Below are positions 1 through 10,196 of a stretch of DNA of 64,000 nt, one piece after another (positions within the stretch are counted from its first letter, which is position 1; the number at the start of each line of letters is the position of its first letter). The translations under genes were made by a program, and so were the position numbers. The notes beneath the pieces were generated by a model. It had not been told where the DNA came from and did no database searches. It was given only the letters and a program-made list of their open reading frames with translations. Source of the DNA: Lucifuga dentata (lineage: Eukaryota > Chordata > Actinopteri > Ophidiiformes > Bythitidae); the NCBI GenBank assembly GCA_014773175.1, contig VXCM01000955.1, positions 224,496 to 288,495 of the forward strand, read 5' to 3'.

Positions 1-44
1 TCTATTCAGGAAATGGAATTGGCATTTAGGTCAACTTGTTCAAA

Positions 45-365
45 ACGTGCCTATTCGGAATGGGCCGGACTTTATGGTGTGCACCACAACCTGCCACAGT
101 TTTTGTTCTGCATGTCCTCATGAGCTAGCTTTGTTTGCCGTATGGGGTCGGGTTGAGACTGTGGCACTGGACCGGAGCATAATGCTGCCACGCTTGGAGC
201 ATATCCTGCCGCGCTGACTACTTTTTACCAGCACATCTCAATTCGTGAACTGCTCATCCAAATAACTTCACACGTGACACTGCACATCCTTGAGTCCTGA
301 GCAATAAACATGCTGAATTCAACTTTATACAGTGTCAGGTTCTAGAGATATTGGACAGACAGGCA
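45..365 (+). repeat. Interspersed repeat family R2, copy 1
   Basis: About 320 bases here match, in reverse complement, the segment at 38735-39000. Shared landmarks in the same order are GGACTTTATGGTGTGCACC, a GGAGCATAT block, CTACTTTTTACC, a CTCATCCAAA block, TCCTGAGCA, and TTCTAGAGATA near the end. The two copies differ by many substitutions and small indels, so the insertion is old. I see no inverted termini, tail or coding frame. It ends about 320 bases before the odorant receptor start codon. The family is not recognised. Confidence 0.7.
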
Positions 366-684
366 GAGATTCCTGCCTTTATATTTAGATAATATCAGAA
401 TGCCAGGTTTGCATAATAACAGAATTGGAAGGTTGTATCACGTCTTGCTGTGATATAACTTTTATAGAAGTGTTACTTGGATGATTTAAGAGTTTGTTAA
501 CTTCGTGTGCCTCTACTGGGACAAAGTTGCATCCACACACTTCCTGTCTGTCAAAATCTTTATAAAACTGAGGTGCTGCTGCTTGTCCAGGCTGAAAGGT
601 AAGAACCAACATGCATCTCAGTCACACCTTATTTTAAAACATCACGCACAGTATTTCTCAGTAATTTGCTGTACTGCCTTCAGT

Positions 685-907
685 ATGTTTCAGGTGGACG
701 AGAACTACACACACGTGTCAAGGTTTGTTATTGTGGGCTTCCCAAGTCTCCAGTCGGAGTATTTTGACCTGGTGGCGTGGTTCTTCTTTTTCCTCTATGT
801 GACCACAGTGGTAGGAAACCTCCTGCTCGTGGTTGTGTTTGTTTTGGAACACAGCCTCCAGAAACCCATGTACATCATCATGGTCAGCCTGGCCCTCTCA
901 GACATTG
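685..907 (+). CDS. Odorant receptor coding exon 1
   Basis: This exon encodes residues 1-74 and the first base of G75: the extracellular N-terminus with NYT, TM1, the first inner loop with PMY, and the start of TM2 ending in LSDI. The donor is GTAACA at 908. The intron is phase 1 and falls inside TM2. An AG at 682-683 just before the ATG could be the acceptor of a non-coding 5' exon, but this cannot be decided from sequence alone. Confidence 0.9.
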
Positions 908-3900
908 GTAACAAGGGTTTTTTTTTTTGTTTTTTTTTTAACTGCATCTCTGGCTCTCTCTATGCTCTCAGGATCCAGTGTATTAGGTTTCACACCTGCA
1001 TCAAAACGGGGATTACTCATAATAATTGTCACCTCCATGATATGTCATACATTCATACTATTTAGTTACCAGTTTATTTAGGTATACACATACAGTTCAA
1101 TACAGAAGTCTTGTAGTAAATACTTTATTTGTGAAGCTTATTCAATTTTTAAGTTAACAGTGTCAGAGATGATTTAGCTTTGTAGTAACTTTTGAGGATT
1201 TTTTTTTTTTTTTTTTTTTTTGTGGTGTTGTATTAAATTGCATTATAGGAAAAGTTATATTCTGTCTCCCTGATGTGGACAAAATATTACAATCAGCTCA
1301 ATATAATACAATCTAATACAACACCACTACTGCCTTAAAGAATACCATAGAACTGACCAGATGCATTTCTGATCCCAGGCACCAGGATTTATTAGTGGCT
1401 GTTGTATTTAATGTTAGAGTGAGCAAAGCAAAACTAATTAAGCTTGAGAAGACAACCTGGTTTGACTGCCTTTTACACAGAAATACAAGAAAAACAAGAA
1501 GCATTAGCAGAGTTTCCATCAGTTTTTACTGTCCAGGAGAAGTTGTAAGAGGTGTATAGCCAGAAGGATGCAAATACAGCATTACTACTGTGAAAATTAT
1601 CACTGTGTGACAGCAGTTCACTGGGCTTTAAAGGACCATACCAGCAATATTAAATGTTTAAGCAATTTATAAAACATAAAACCGTATTTTAGTTATCCTG
1701 TTATTTTGCCAAATCCCCTAATCTTTGAAAATCAAATGTATCAAATACACCCTCCTTAAAATTCAGTGATTCTCCTGCTAACACATATGTCCAAATGTAG
1801 AAGGGACAGTTATTTTTTCTGTAAAAGTCTCTTATCCAGGACTATATTCCCTGGCAGAGACATACATTTTCTTCCTTACAGCTTCAAGTTGGACCAGTTA
1901 CTAAGACAAAATAACTTAATAGATGTATTGTTTTTGCTGTGATGGATTACTTATCTGAAGCATGTTTCAAGTTTCACAAGTTGATTTTAATAGCCTACTG
2001 GAATGAACTGAAACCAATGGCCAATAAAATATTCTAGTATTTACCACTCCAGTGGTGTATTTTAGGAAATTGTTGTCAATAATGTAACAAGTATGAGGGT
2101 TGTATATGTTGTGCACAAACATGCTAAAATCGCTGATATCATCATTTAAAAATCGTTTAGGCCTTCCAGAAACCCACAATATAGGAAGGCACGTCTGTAT
2201 GCTCTACCAATAAAAATAGTCACAATCTATGTTTTCTATTGGATATTACTAAATTTATTTCTGCACATCTGATCCAGATACAAGTAGAAGTCAATGATAA
2301 ATGAACAAGTGGCTCTGTGACTTCAGTGTGATTCACATGATTTGGAAGTGTAGATTTGTTCTGGTTTATACTGTGTGAGAAGCTGCAGGAGAGTGGAAAA
2401 TGACTCAGTGAAGTCCTATGGTTTTACGACGTTCATGCTGTTCTGGGATCAGGCTCAGTCTAAATCTTTCTGCTTTTTAATGCTGATGCTGTATTTTCCC
2501 CAAGAAAATAATGAAAAAAAAATTTAAAATATGCTTTGTCATCACTTGTTCTTTACTTATTTTATCTCCCTCTGTCCTAGGATTTGCCACAGTGGCCTTA
2601 CCCAAATTAATCGCTCGGTACTGGTGGAATGATGGGGCTCTTGGGTTTCACACCTGCCTGTTCCAAGAACACATGATCCATTATTTTGGCTCCTTGAACT
2701 CGCTCATTTTAATGACCATGGCTTTGGACCGCTACCTGGCAATCTGTTTTTCTCTCAGGTAGAAATTTGATCTGTTTTAAAGGAGACACATTATGCTTTT
2801 TTGTTGTTTTCCCTTATTTATATCATGCAATTTAATAGTGAGTTCTATAAAGAAACATTGTCTAAGTTATAACACTTGAGGTTGAAACTTATAGAAATTT
2901 AGCCAGAAGACAAACCCATAGGTCCTGAACAGCCCTGAAAGCTTTGTTTTTGATTGGGCCTTTAAATCTGTAACATGTTTAAATCAACATGTAACATATG
3001 AATTTACTCACCTGCACACCTAGTTTGACACACACACACACACACACCAAATAAGAGACTAGCAAGAGAGTGTATGGCATCTGTGTTTCACAGTTTTTGA
3101 TGTTGTCAGCTCAGGCCTGATGTAGCTGCACAGAACAGATCAACTTTTTTTTTTTGGGGGGGGAGGCAGGCCTTTAAGAGACTTTACCTAAAATTGTTTT
3201 TACTTAGGTGTACACATTGGTGCTGCAGCAAGAGAGAGTAGAAGTGGGTCAGTGTGTTTTTTGCACATTAAAGCATTCCAAAGTTTCCAAACTAAACCCT
3301 AAATGAAAATAAGAACATGGAAATCTGGATTTGAGTATAGTTTTTCTCCCATTCTTTCTCCTCAGATACCCGACATTGATGACCAACCAAACCATGCTGG
3401 TCCTCACTCTCCTCTCCTGGGTGGTGGCCCACATCTTTCCTAGCGTTGCCACTGTCAACTTTGCTGTGATGCCATTTTGTGGGCCCAACCAAATCATACA
3501 TGCCTTCTGTGACACCATGTCTCTCACACCTCTGGTTTGCGGGGACACGAGCCGACAATTCAGCGCAGCCTTCACTGCTGCCATGTTTATTCTTTACGTT
3601 CCTTTAGGCTTCATCATTTTCTCTTACATTTGCATCATCATCTCAGTATTGCGCATGGCCAGCGGACAGGTGAGGTTCACAAATTTGTGTTTGTCTTATT
3701 GGATGTGACTGAATCATAAACTAGATCATTTAGATCGTCACTGTTTCTCAAGCTGGGGTTCATGGACCCTTAGTTGTCCATGGGCAGATGGTCCCTTGAA
3801 AAGTATGGATGGATGGATAGATGGATGGAAGGGAGGCAGGCAGGCATTGTTTTCCCAACTAAATACCAATACGACCAGAAGCAAACAGATTATAATTCTA

Positions 3901-4658
3901 TGATCCTAGAATGATAGATCTAATGATCTTAGAAAAACAGTAACACAAAAATAAACCTTATTTCTTTTAGCACAAAATATACAAAAAAGCAGATACACGC
4001 CTGAGTAAAAGTAAGCAGTGTCACAGCCTTGTTTCTAAGCAAAGGTTTGAGGAGTGATTTAAAATCTGTTTTGACCAGTAGAGGGTGCTGCAATTTGGGT
4101 CCCATTATATTACATGTATTTTTTCATATGGTATATTACAGAATGACTCAGTTACATTAAAAAAAAAAAAAATACAATTATAGCTTATTATTAAAATATT
4201 ACTGCTCATTTATTGATAATCAAATTATGTAAAGGTTCATGAGGCAGGTCAGCTGATCTCAGGGGTCAAGAAGCTTGATTTAGATAATGAATTAACATCC
4301 ACTATCAATATTTTACTTTTTCTCAGCTTTTTTTTTTTTTTTTAANTTTTTTTTTTTTTTTAATAAAACTGACACACATTTCTGTTCTCAGGGCAGAGTG
4401 AAAACCTTCTCCACCTGTGCCACGCAGGGATGCATCATCTCCATCTACTACATCCCGCGTTTCTTTGTCTATTCCACGCCGTACTTTCCTAACCTGACCA
4501 TGTCCGCAGACAAACGCATCGCCACCACTCTGTTCTACAGTCTGTTACCACCACTGATTAACCCTTTCATCTACTGTCTGAGGACCAAAGAGATCAAGCA
4601 GATATTCAGTCGTTGGGTGCAGAGAAGGAGAGGGCAAACTAACACCGTCACCAAGTAA
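685..4658 (+). CDS. Odorant receptor (class A GPCR), four coding exons
   Basis: Exons 685-907, 2581-2758, 3366-3669 and 4392-4658 join in frame to 972 bases, a 323-residue seven-transmembrane receptor, normal length for the family. It should detect odorants at the surface of olfactory sensory neurons and signal through a Golf-type G protein. Visible hallmarks are an N-glycosylation site at N7 (NYT), GN at 44-45 in TM1, PMY at 61-63, LSD at 71-73, C100 at the top of TM3, and MALDRYLAIC at 121-130 (family MAYDRYVAIC). Others are loop-2 cysteines C172, C182 and C192, SY at 220-221 in TM5, KTFSTC at 239-244 in TM6, and NPFIY at 292-296 in TM7. All six splice sites are GT/AG and no stop interrupts the reading. 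ATG 685 is preferred because it places N7 and TM1 normally; the frame is open further upstream to 505. Introns inside the coding region are unusual for this family. The subfamily is not assigned. Confidence 0.93.
1628..2149 (-). mobile_element. TTAA foldback MITE, copy A (subfamily 1), in receptor intron 1
   Basis: The element starts with TTTAAAGGACCATACCAGC and ends near a TTTAAA at 2145-2150. Inside are the family landmarks in reverse orientation: a block reading GGGACTATATTCCC-like (GGACTATATTCCCTGG), then AGACATACATTTTC, then GAATGAACTGAAACCAATGG. The right terminal repeat is heavily mutated, so this is among the older copies. It lies within intron 1 (908-2580) of the odorant receptor. 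Confidence 0.75.
2581..2758 (+). CDS. Odorant receptor coding exon 2
   Basis: The acceptor is a pyrimidine tract ending TCCTAG at 2580 and the donor is GTAGAA at 2759. It encodes the rest of G75 to the first two bases of R134: the remainder of TM2, the first outer loop with C100, TM3, and MALDRYLAIC. The following intron is phase 2 and lies just after the DRY-equivalent motif in the second inner loop. That intron (2759-3365) carries a (CA)n run at 3029-3048. Confidence 0.92.
3366..3669 (+). CDS. Odorant receptor coding exon 3
   Basis: The acceptor is TTTCTCCTCAG and the donor GTGAGG at 3670, both strong. It encodes the third base of R134 to Q235: YP at 135-136, TM4, the long second outer loop with C172, C182 and C192 spaced ten apart, and TM5. 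The intron after it is phase 0, in the third inner loop immediately before the KTFSTC motif. That intron (3670-4391) holds a short ATGG-type repeat at 3806-3828 and a single-N gap at 4346 in a T run. Confidence 0.93.
4392..4658 (+). CDS. Odorant receptor coding exon 4 (terminal)
   Basis: The acceptor is TCTGTTCTCAG at 4391. It encodes residues 236-323: TM6 beginning KTFSTC, the third outer loop with a possible glycosylation site at N269, TM7 with NPFIY, and a basic cytoplasmic tail ending at TAA 4656-4658. The tail length and the LRTKEI sequence after TM7 fit the family. Confidence 0.93.
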   Translation, partial: GRVKTFSTCATQGCIISIYYIPRFFVYSTPYFPNLTMSADKRIATTLFYSLLPPLINPFIYCLRTKEIKQIFSRWVQRRRGQTNTVTK

Positions 4659-7600
4659 CAGTTTGTCTTTTCTGTTTTAGTGAAAATTTGTACATAATTT
4701 ATGAAGCTGTTTGGGAATATGTATTCATGGGAATGAAAGTACTGTTCAATTAGCTTACAGTGCTACATCTTTATTACCATTAAGCTAGTATATAGCCAAT
4801 TACATAAAGATTATCATTTTATAATTACATGAGATGATATAGGTTGGTCCATTGATTTTATTAAAAAGTAATAATGTAATAAAAAGGAATTAAATGGCAT
4901 CAAAAGGAATCTGCAGTGCCAGATGAGCCCAGCTACAGACATATGTCTTCTAGAGGTGTCCTTGAGCAAGGCTGAACCTCTGCCTGCCCTGGGGAAGAAC
5001 AACAGCCACATGCCTAAAATAACACACAGCAGATGAAGGATATTTTACTGACAGGAGGAGTTATTCTGCTTGCTAACAAAGGCAGGAAACTGTCATGTCA
5101 GTGGATTCTCACATCTCGTCCAAAATTCCCAGAAGTTTCATTATTTTTTAGTTACCCAGTGAATTACAGGCCAGAAATTAGTTGAGAATTAGACAAAATT
5201 TGGCCAAAACTTTTTCCAAAAACCCAATTGTTAAAAAAAAAAAAGGCAGGAAACAAGCCTTGGTTTACCTCTAATTGCCAGTTTCAAAATACTGGCATTT
5301 TTATAATACCAGGATAATAATTGTAAAAGCATCTTCTCAGAATTTAAGATTTAAAGACATAGTGGCCATGATATATTTGTGAAATTCAGTAATAAATGCA
5401 CTACATACCAGACATTTGAGGCCACCCCCAAAGTTTAAAAAAAAAAAAAATCATCAATACACTGTTTTACTATTTATTGCAGAGGAAATGACAAAAAATA
5501 TATAAAATAAAGTACACAAATATCAGATGTTGTACAGGATGTACATTTCAGTTCTTGATAAACTGTACTTTCATTTAAATTAATGTGTATCAGGCTATAT
5601 GTAAAGATTTTGGAAATTTTTCATTAATTATCCATGCATGAGCTGTAAAAAAAAAAAACAGGAAAGGTGTGTTGCAATGTAACATTAATATTATTTTGAA
5701 ATTGTTTGGAAATGCTTTTAAAGTCATCAAACAGGTATTAGGAAATTTTACAATAAAAAATCTTAGCAATTAGCTATAATTAAAGGTTTGTTTCCTAGTT
5801 TTTGTCATCTTGCTGCTAGTAATGTTTATTTAATTTTGGACTACTTTCTAACTAGTCATTTTTGGGGTTACTGGATTTTTACACCCTTCCACAAAAATTG
5901 TAAGTTTTCCCACTTACCACCTTTTGCATGCATGTGTTCCAGTAGCACCCAAATGGAAAATGCTTAACTTGTGTATCTAAATTTTTTAAATATCACAAAA
6001 ATGTGACTTTGTAATTGTCAGATAAATATTAAACCAAATTCATTTTACAATAATAATTTTTTTTTTTTTTTTTTTTTAAGTCTGAGTTACAAACTGAGCT
6101 GTTAAGCTGCAGTGGAATGGAAGGATTCATCTGGAGAAATGAGCATTAAAGATGCTGAACACATTTTCACCCTTCAAAACAGCTATGGACGTTTCTGTTC
6201 TTCTAATTTAAGTCTTTTGAAGATAATTTGTTTTCTCATTTACATCAGAAATAAAGGGAATTTCACACGAATGACCTCTAACTACAGTATATCCCCTTTT
6301 TTATGTCTTTGAACAGAGTGAAGAATTCATCCTCTACTTTCTGATACACTCAATATTCCCAAAGAAAACAAGTGATCTGACTGAAGCGTCTCCATCTGAG
6401 CTACGGTTTGTCCTTTAAATGATAATAAATGGGAATATTTCTTTGAAGACGACCCTTATTAGAAATGAGAAATTTATCTGCAATTACAGTTGAAGCAGAG
6501 AGACTGCAAAACGGGACCAATTTAACAAGAGCTTAATATGATAGAAAAATAGATGAAATATTGGTTTATTTAAATAACAGTTTATCATTTTAGTTAATGG
6601 TTTTATTAATATAGTAATGCTTTATAGAAATCCATTACTTTTCAGTTGTGAAAAATCCCTGTAGCTGCTTTAGGTTTGTCTTCCTCCAGCAGAAACATGT
6701 TACTGCATTTAATAGCTTCAGAACATTTAAAACTACAGGCTTGTTGCCCATTTATCAAGATTTTTTGGTAATTTTTCACAGAGCTGGCAGCTTGTTTGTA
6801 AGGTTGTATTTAGAAGTTTGCTCAGACTTGGAACTTGGTTCAAAAAGTTTGAGAACCAAAAAAAAAAAAAGAAGAAAAAAACCTATTCAATGATGCTGTT
6901 TGGTGGAAGCTTTTATCTGGAGCGCCTCAAACTGTCCTGCTATACAGCTACTTCGCCACAAGATGGCAGCATCTACAAACATTTAGGTATTCAGAGGCTC
7001 CATGGCAGCTCACGTCTTAGCTGTGAATGGTACCTGCTAATGTTGGTATCCTGTAATCTTATCTTTGTTTGTATTGCCACCCAAACATGTCTGCTGGCAG
7101 GCTAAATGTGGCTTTGTGAAGGATTCCTTATACGAACACACCCTGACAGGCACCATGTTGTTCGAGAAGCAGTACCAGCCACAGGATATTATATTAGCTT
7201 TATTAATACTTACAGTTGCGGTCAAGTTTGTACACTTAAATGTTACTCTTTTAAATGTCACATATACTTAAATGGCATTGAAGAATATTCCAGTAAGCAG
7301 AGTTTGTTCATTTAAAATAGTCATTTAGTCATTTGTCTGTATTAAGGGAGGCGATTGTTCAGGCAGTGAGATGGTCAAAAAGGTCAATGTCAAAAAGAAT
7401 GTGATGTGCTGGGATCTGAGCTGTGCCACTGTAATCACAATCCATCCCCCCCTCCCCCTCCCTCCTCTCTCGCTCTCGCTCTGTCTGTCTCTGTGACAGG
7501 AGAATAGCTGTATTCATGGTGAATAACTGGCTCACATAACAGTCACACAGTGTGGACACAGGATGACCGAACAGGAAGGAAAGAGGGGTGAAAACTGAGA

Positions 7601-7971
7601 TTTACTGAAGGCAAGTGAAGTACTCATCGTCTCTAACCGGTTTTAGATTTAGATTTAGTTTCCCTGCTGCTATATGAACACACGAGCCTGACTCTTCCCC
7701 CTTAGATCAACACGTCACACAATACATCATATTGAAAACGTTCGTGTATTCATTTAGCTAATGTTTTTATCCAAAGTACAAGTTCGACATGGTATAACAC
7801 AAGCAAGGAGAAAACATTAAAACCTACAGCATTTTCTTTTAGATTTATATCTATAATTGTTGAAAATGTGTTTCATGCTACTGAATCAGGATCATCATAG
7901 CTACACATTGTTTCTAGCTTGATTTGTAAATGTAAAACAATGTCATAAATATGAAGTCAGATCAATATTTG
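4659..7971. other. AT-rich intergenic region between receptor and UBL3 ends
   Basis: This holds the unassigned 3' UTR of the receptor and then non-coding DNA rich in A and T runs (5225-5243, 5437-5450, 6058-6078, 6859-6871). A short piece near 4930-5000 contains CCTTGAGCAAGG, a string shared with the SINE at 7972, and may be a decayed SINE fragment. A pyrimidine-rich stretch lies at 7441-7490. No exon with splice sites and a recognisable product was found. Confidence 0.5.
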
Positions 7972-8297
7972 AGGCAGTGGTGGCCTAAAGGTTAGAGAAG
8001 TGAGCTCGTGACCAAAGGGTCGCCAGTTCAATCCCTGACCTGGCAGGAGAAATCTGGGTCGGGAAGGTGAATGAGCAGCGCCTGCCTCTCCCTCATTCAC
8101 ATCGTTGAGGTGCCCTTGAGCAAGGCACCTAACCCCCAAATGCTCCAGTGGAGCTGCTCAGTGGCAGCAGAGATGTCTGTGGTTGTACTGGGCAGCTCCC
8201 AGGTGTGAATGTGTGTGTTGTGTGTGAGCAGGGCATTCTGGAAAAGAACATTAGATGCTCAGTGAACTAACCCTGAACAAATAAAGGCTAAAAAAAA
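7972..8297 (+). mobile_element. tRNA-derived SINE
   Basis: The left end resembles a tRNA gene promoter, with an A-box-like TGGCCTAAAGG near 7980 and a B-box-like AGTTCAATCCC near 8026. Downstream is the body segment CCCTTGAGCAAGGCACC, common in fish short retroposons, then a TG-rich part and an A-rich end after AATAAAGGC at about 8280-8297. I could not identify target-site duplications. It lies just beyond the presumed 3' end of UBL3. The exact family name is not assigned. Confidence 0.7.
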
Positions 8298-8434
8298 GGA
8301 TTTAGGCTACATTGCACCTGTTGCTAGTTCATCATAGTTCACTTTTCTAAATTTTATCATGAAAATTGATGTCTTAGCACTTCTAGACTTTTTTTTACAA
8401 TAAGACATGACAAAGGCAGTACACTTCAATAATA

Positions 8435-8440
8435 TTTATT
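8435..8440 (-). terminator. ubl3: Probable UBL3 polyadenylation signal
   Basis: The top strand reads TTTATT, giving AATAAA on the gene strand, about 1.7 kb past the UBL3 stop codon. Cleavage would fall near 8405-8425. Other AATAAA matches on the same strand at 9018-9023 and 9321-9326 could be used instead, so the 3' UTR length is uncertain. Confidence 0.5.
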
Positions 8441-10143
8441 TAGTTTACAGATGTATTCCATTTGAAGTTGGGGGGGGGGGGGGGGNGGGGGGGGGGGGAG
8501 CATTAGTGCTATTTACAATCATTTTGAAAATGTTTATATCTGTACAGATTTGAACCCTGATCAATATAAACAATATTCTTTAAGACCCAGAGCTGTTACA
8601 AAGCAATTTTTTAAAGCAAAAACAAAAAAAAAAAAAACAANAAAAAAAAAAAAAACACAATTAAAAAGGATTACATTAAATTATGAACAAATGAAAGTAA
8701 AAAGAGCACAGAAGAGAGAAAATAAAAATACAGTCTGTCTGACTGGGGAGGTTTGCTGCTGTTAAGAACGAGACATTGTCAGCGTGACAGTGTGATCCGG
8801 CTCGACGTTTACCACATACACAATCATAGACTAAACACCAATATACTGCTTATCAACAAGATCTAGAGTCGTCATGTTCTATATAAGATTCATATTAAAT
8901 ATATTCTCCACGTTACATTAGTTTGGAACATTATTCCCATTGGAAAAATATAAAATAAAACAAAGTTTTATACATTTTTAATCTGATGGAGCACATGCTT
9001 CAGTTGTGCAAAATGGATTTATTAATGCAGAGTTAAGGAGAGCGTCAGATGTGAATTAAAGGAATTCCAAGTTCATTTCCCTGCTTGGATAGCAACTGCC
9101 AGAAATCCTTCACAACATTGTTAAAAAAGCAGCGCCGCGAGCTTTTGCTGACCTGTTTGGGCGGGGGGGNATAATGTCACATCAGGAAGAGGGAGGGGAA
9201 AAAATCTGATTCACAACACTGGTCGGTCAGAACTACGCAAATATGCACGGACTGTCAAAACACAGCCACAAATGTCTCAGACAAACAAACTGAAACAGCT
9301 ATACCAGCACTGGCTGTCGTTTTATTTGTTTGTTTGTTTGTTTGTTTGTGTGTGTTAGGCTTTGTTTCAACCATTATGACTGCATGGCTGGGATCTGTTC
9401 TGCCTCCATGGCTTCTCTCAGCAAAAAGGAATCGTTTTTCTGTTGTGCAGAGGAGGGCAGTAAAAAGGACACAGGTGCGTAGGGTTGTGTGTGTTTGTGT
9501 GTGTGTGTGTGTCCTGGTTTGAGTTCTCTGATCAGGCACATCTAAGCTTCATCTGCTGGAGATCATACAAGCACATATTGGCTGGGTGTGCAGACAGGAT
9601 GTCGTGTGTGTGTGTGTGTTGGATGAGTTGTTAGTGGTTAAAATTCTCTAAGGTCACTATGAGAGAACAAGGCCACACACACAAACTTGGCCACTGCATT
9701 ACCATGACAACCAGCTAGGAGGAGGAGGAGGAGCAAGCCAGAAACCCAAGTGTCACTTCAACAGTCTGGGTGAGGTTGGCGAGACTGTGTGTGTGTGTGT
9801 GTGTGTGCACGCGTGTGCGTGTATGTGTTGGCAGAAGGCTTAAAAAGAAGTGCATTAACAAGAAAACTAACATGCAAGTCCAGTTCCTTCCTCTAATTTT
9901 CTGTTATGAAAACAAATCAACTAAAACAAAGGAATCAATTCTATCATAAATCAATATTCTGCTTTCGACTGAGTCCTGGATCAGCCTGAGCCTGCTGTTT
10001 TTCTGTGTGCGCATGTGAGAGAGAGAGTGTGTGTGTATATCCGTGGACAGGCTCCAGGACAGGGGACAAGCTCACAAGGTCCAGGACGTTGAGGGCGAGA
10101 AAGAGGACGTGTAGGATGAAGGGCTGACGGCGGAGGTGTGTAT
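8441..10143 (-). other. ubl3: Probable UBL3 3' UTR
   Basis: This non-coding stretch follows the UBL3 stop at 10144. It contains three single-N gaps (8486 in a G run, 8641 in an A run, 9170 after a G run), a TTTG repeat at 9321-9350, and (GT)n runs at about 9486-9512, 9604-9620 and 9786-9807, which read as CA repeats in the transcript. The assignment as UTR rests only on position and the candidate polyadenylation signals. Confidence 0.45.
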
Positions 10144-10196
10144 TTACAGAATGACACAGCAGTTACTCTCTCCAGTCTTCTCTCTGTTCCTCTGAC
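10144..10196 (-). CDS. ubl3: UBL3 coding exon 5 (terminal)
   Basis: The acceptor on the gene strand is ATTACCAG, then 53 coding bases to TAA at 10146-10144. It supplies the last two bases of G101, then QRNREKTGESN and the CCVIL end with the prenylation box. The sequence is nearly identical to the vertebrate protein. Confidence 0.96.

Noticed and set aside
505..684. In-frame upstream extension of the odorant receptor to an ATG at 505
   Set aside because: The extension adds 60 residues ahead of a normal N-terminus with its NYT glycosylation site; family members start close to that site.
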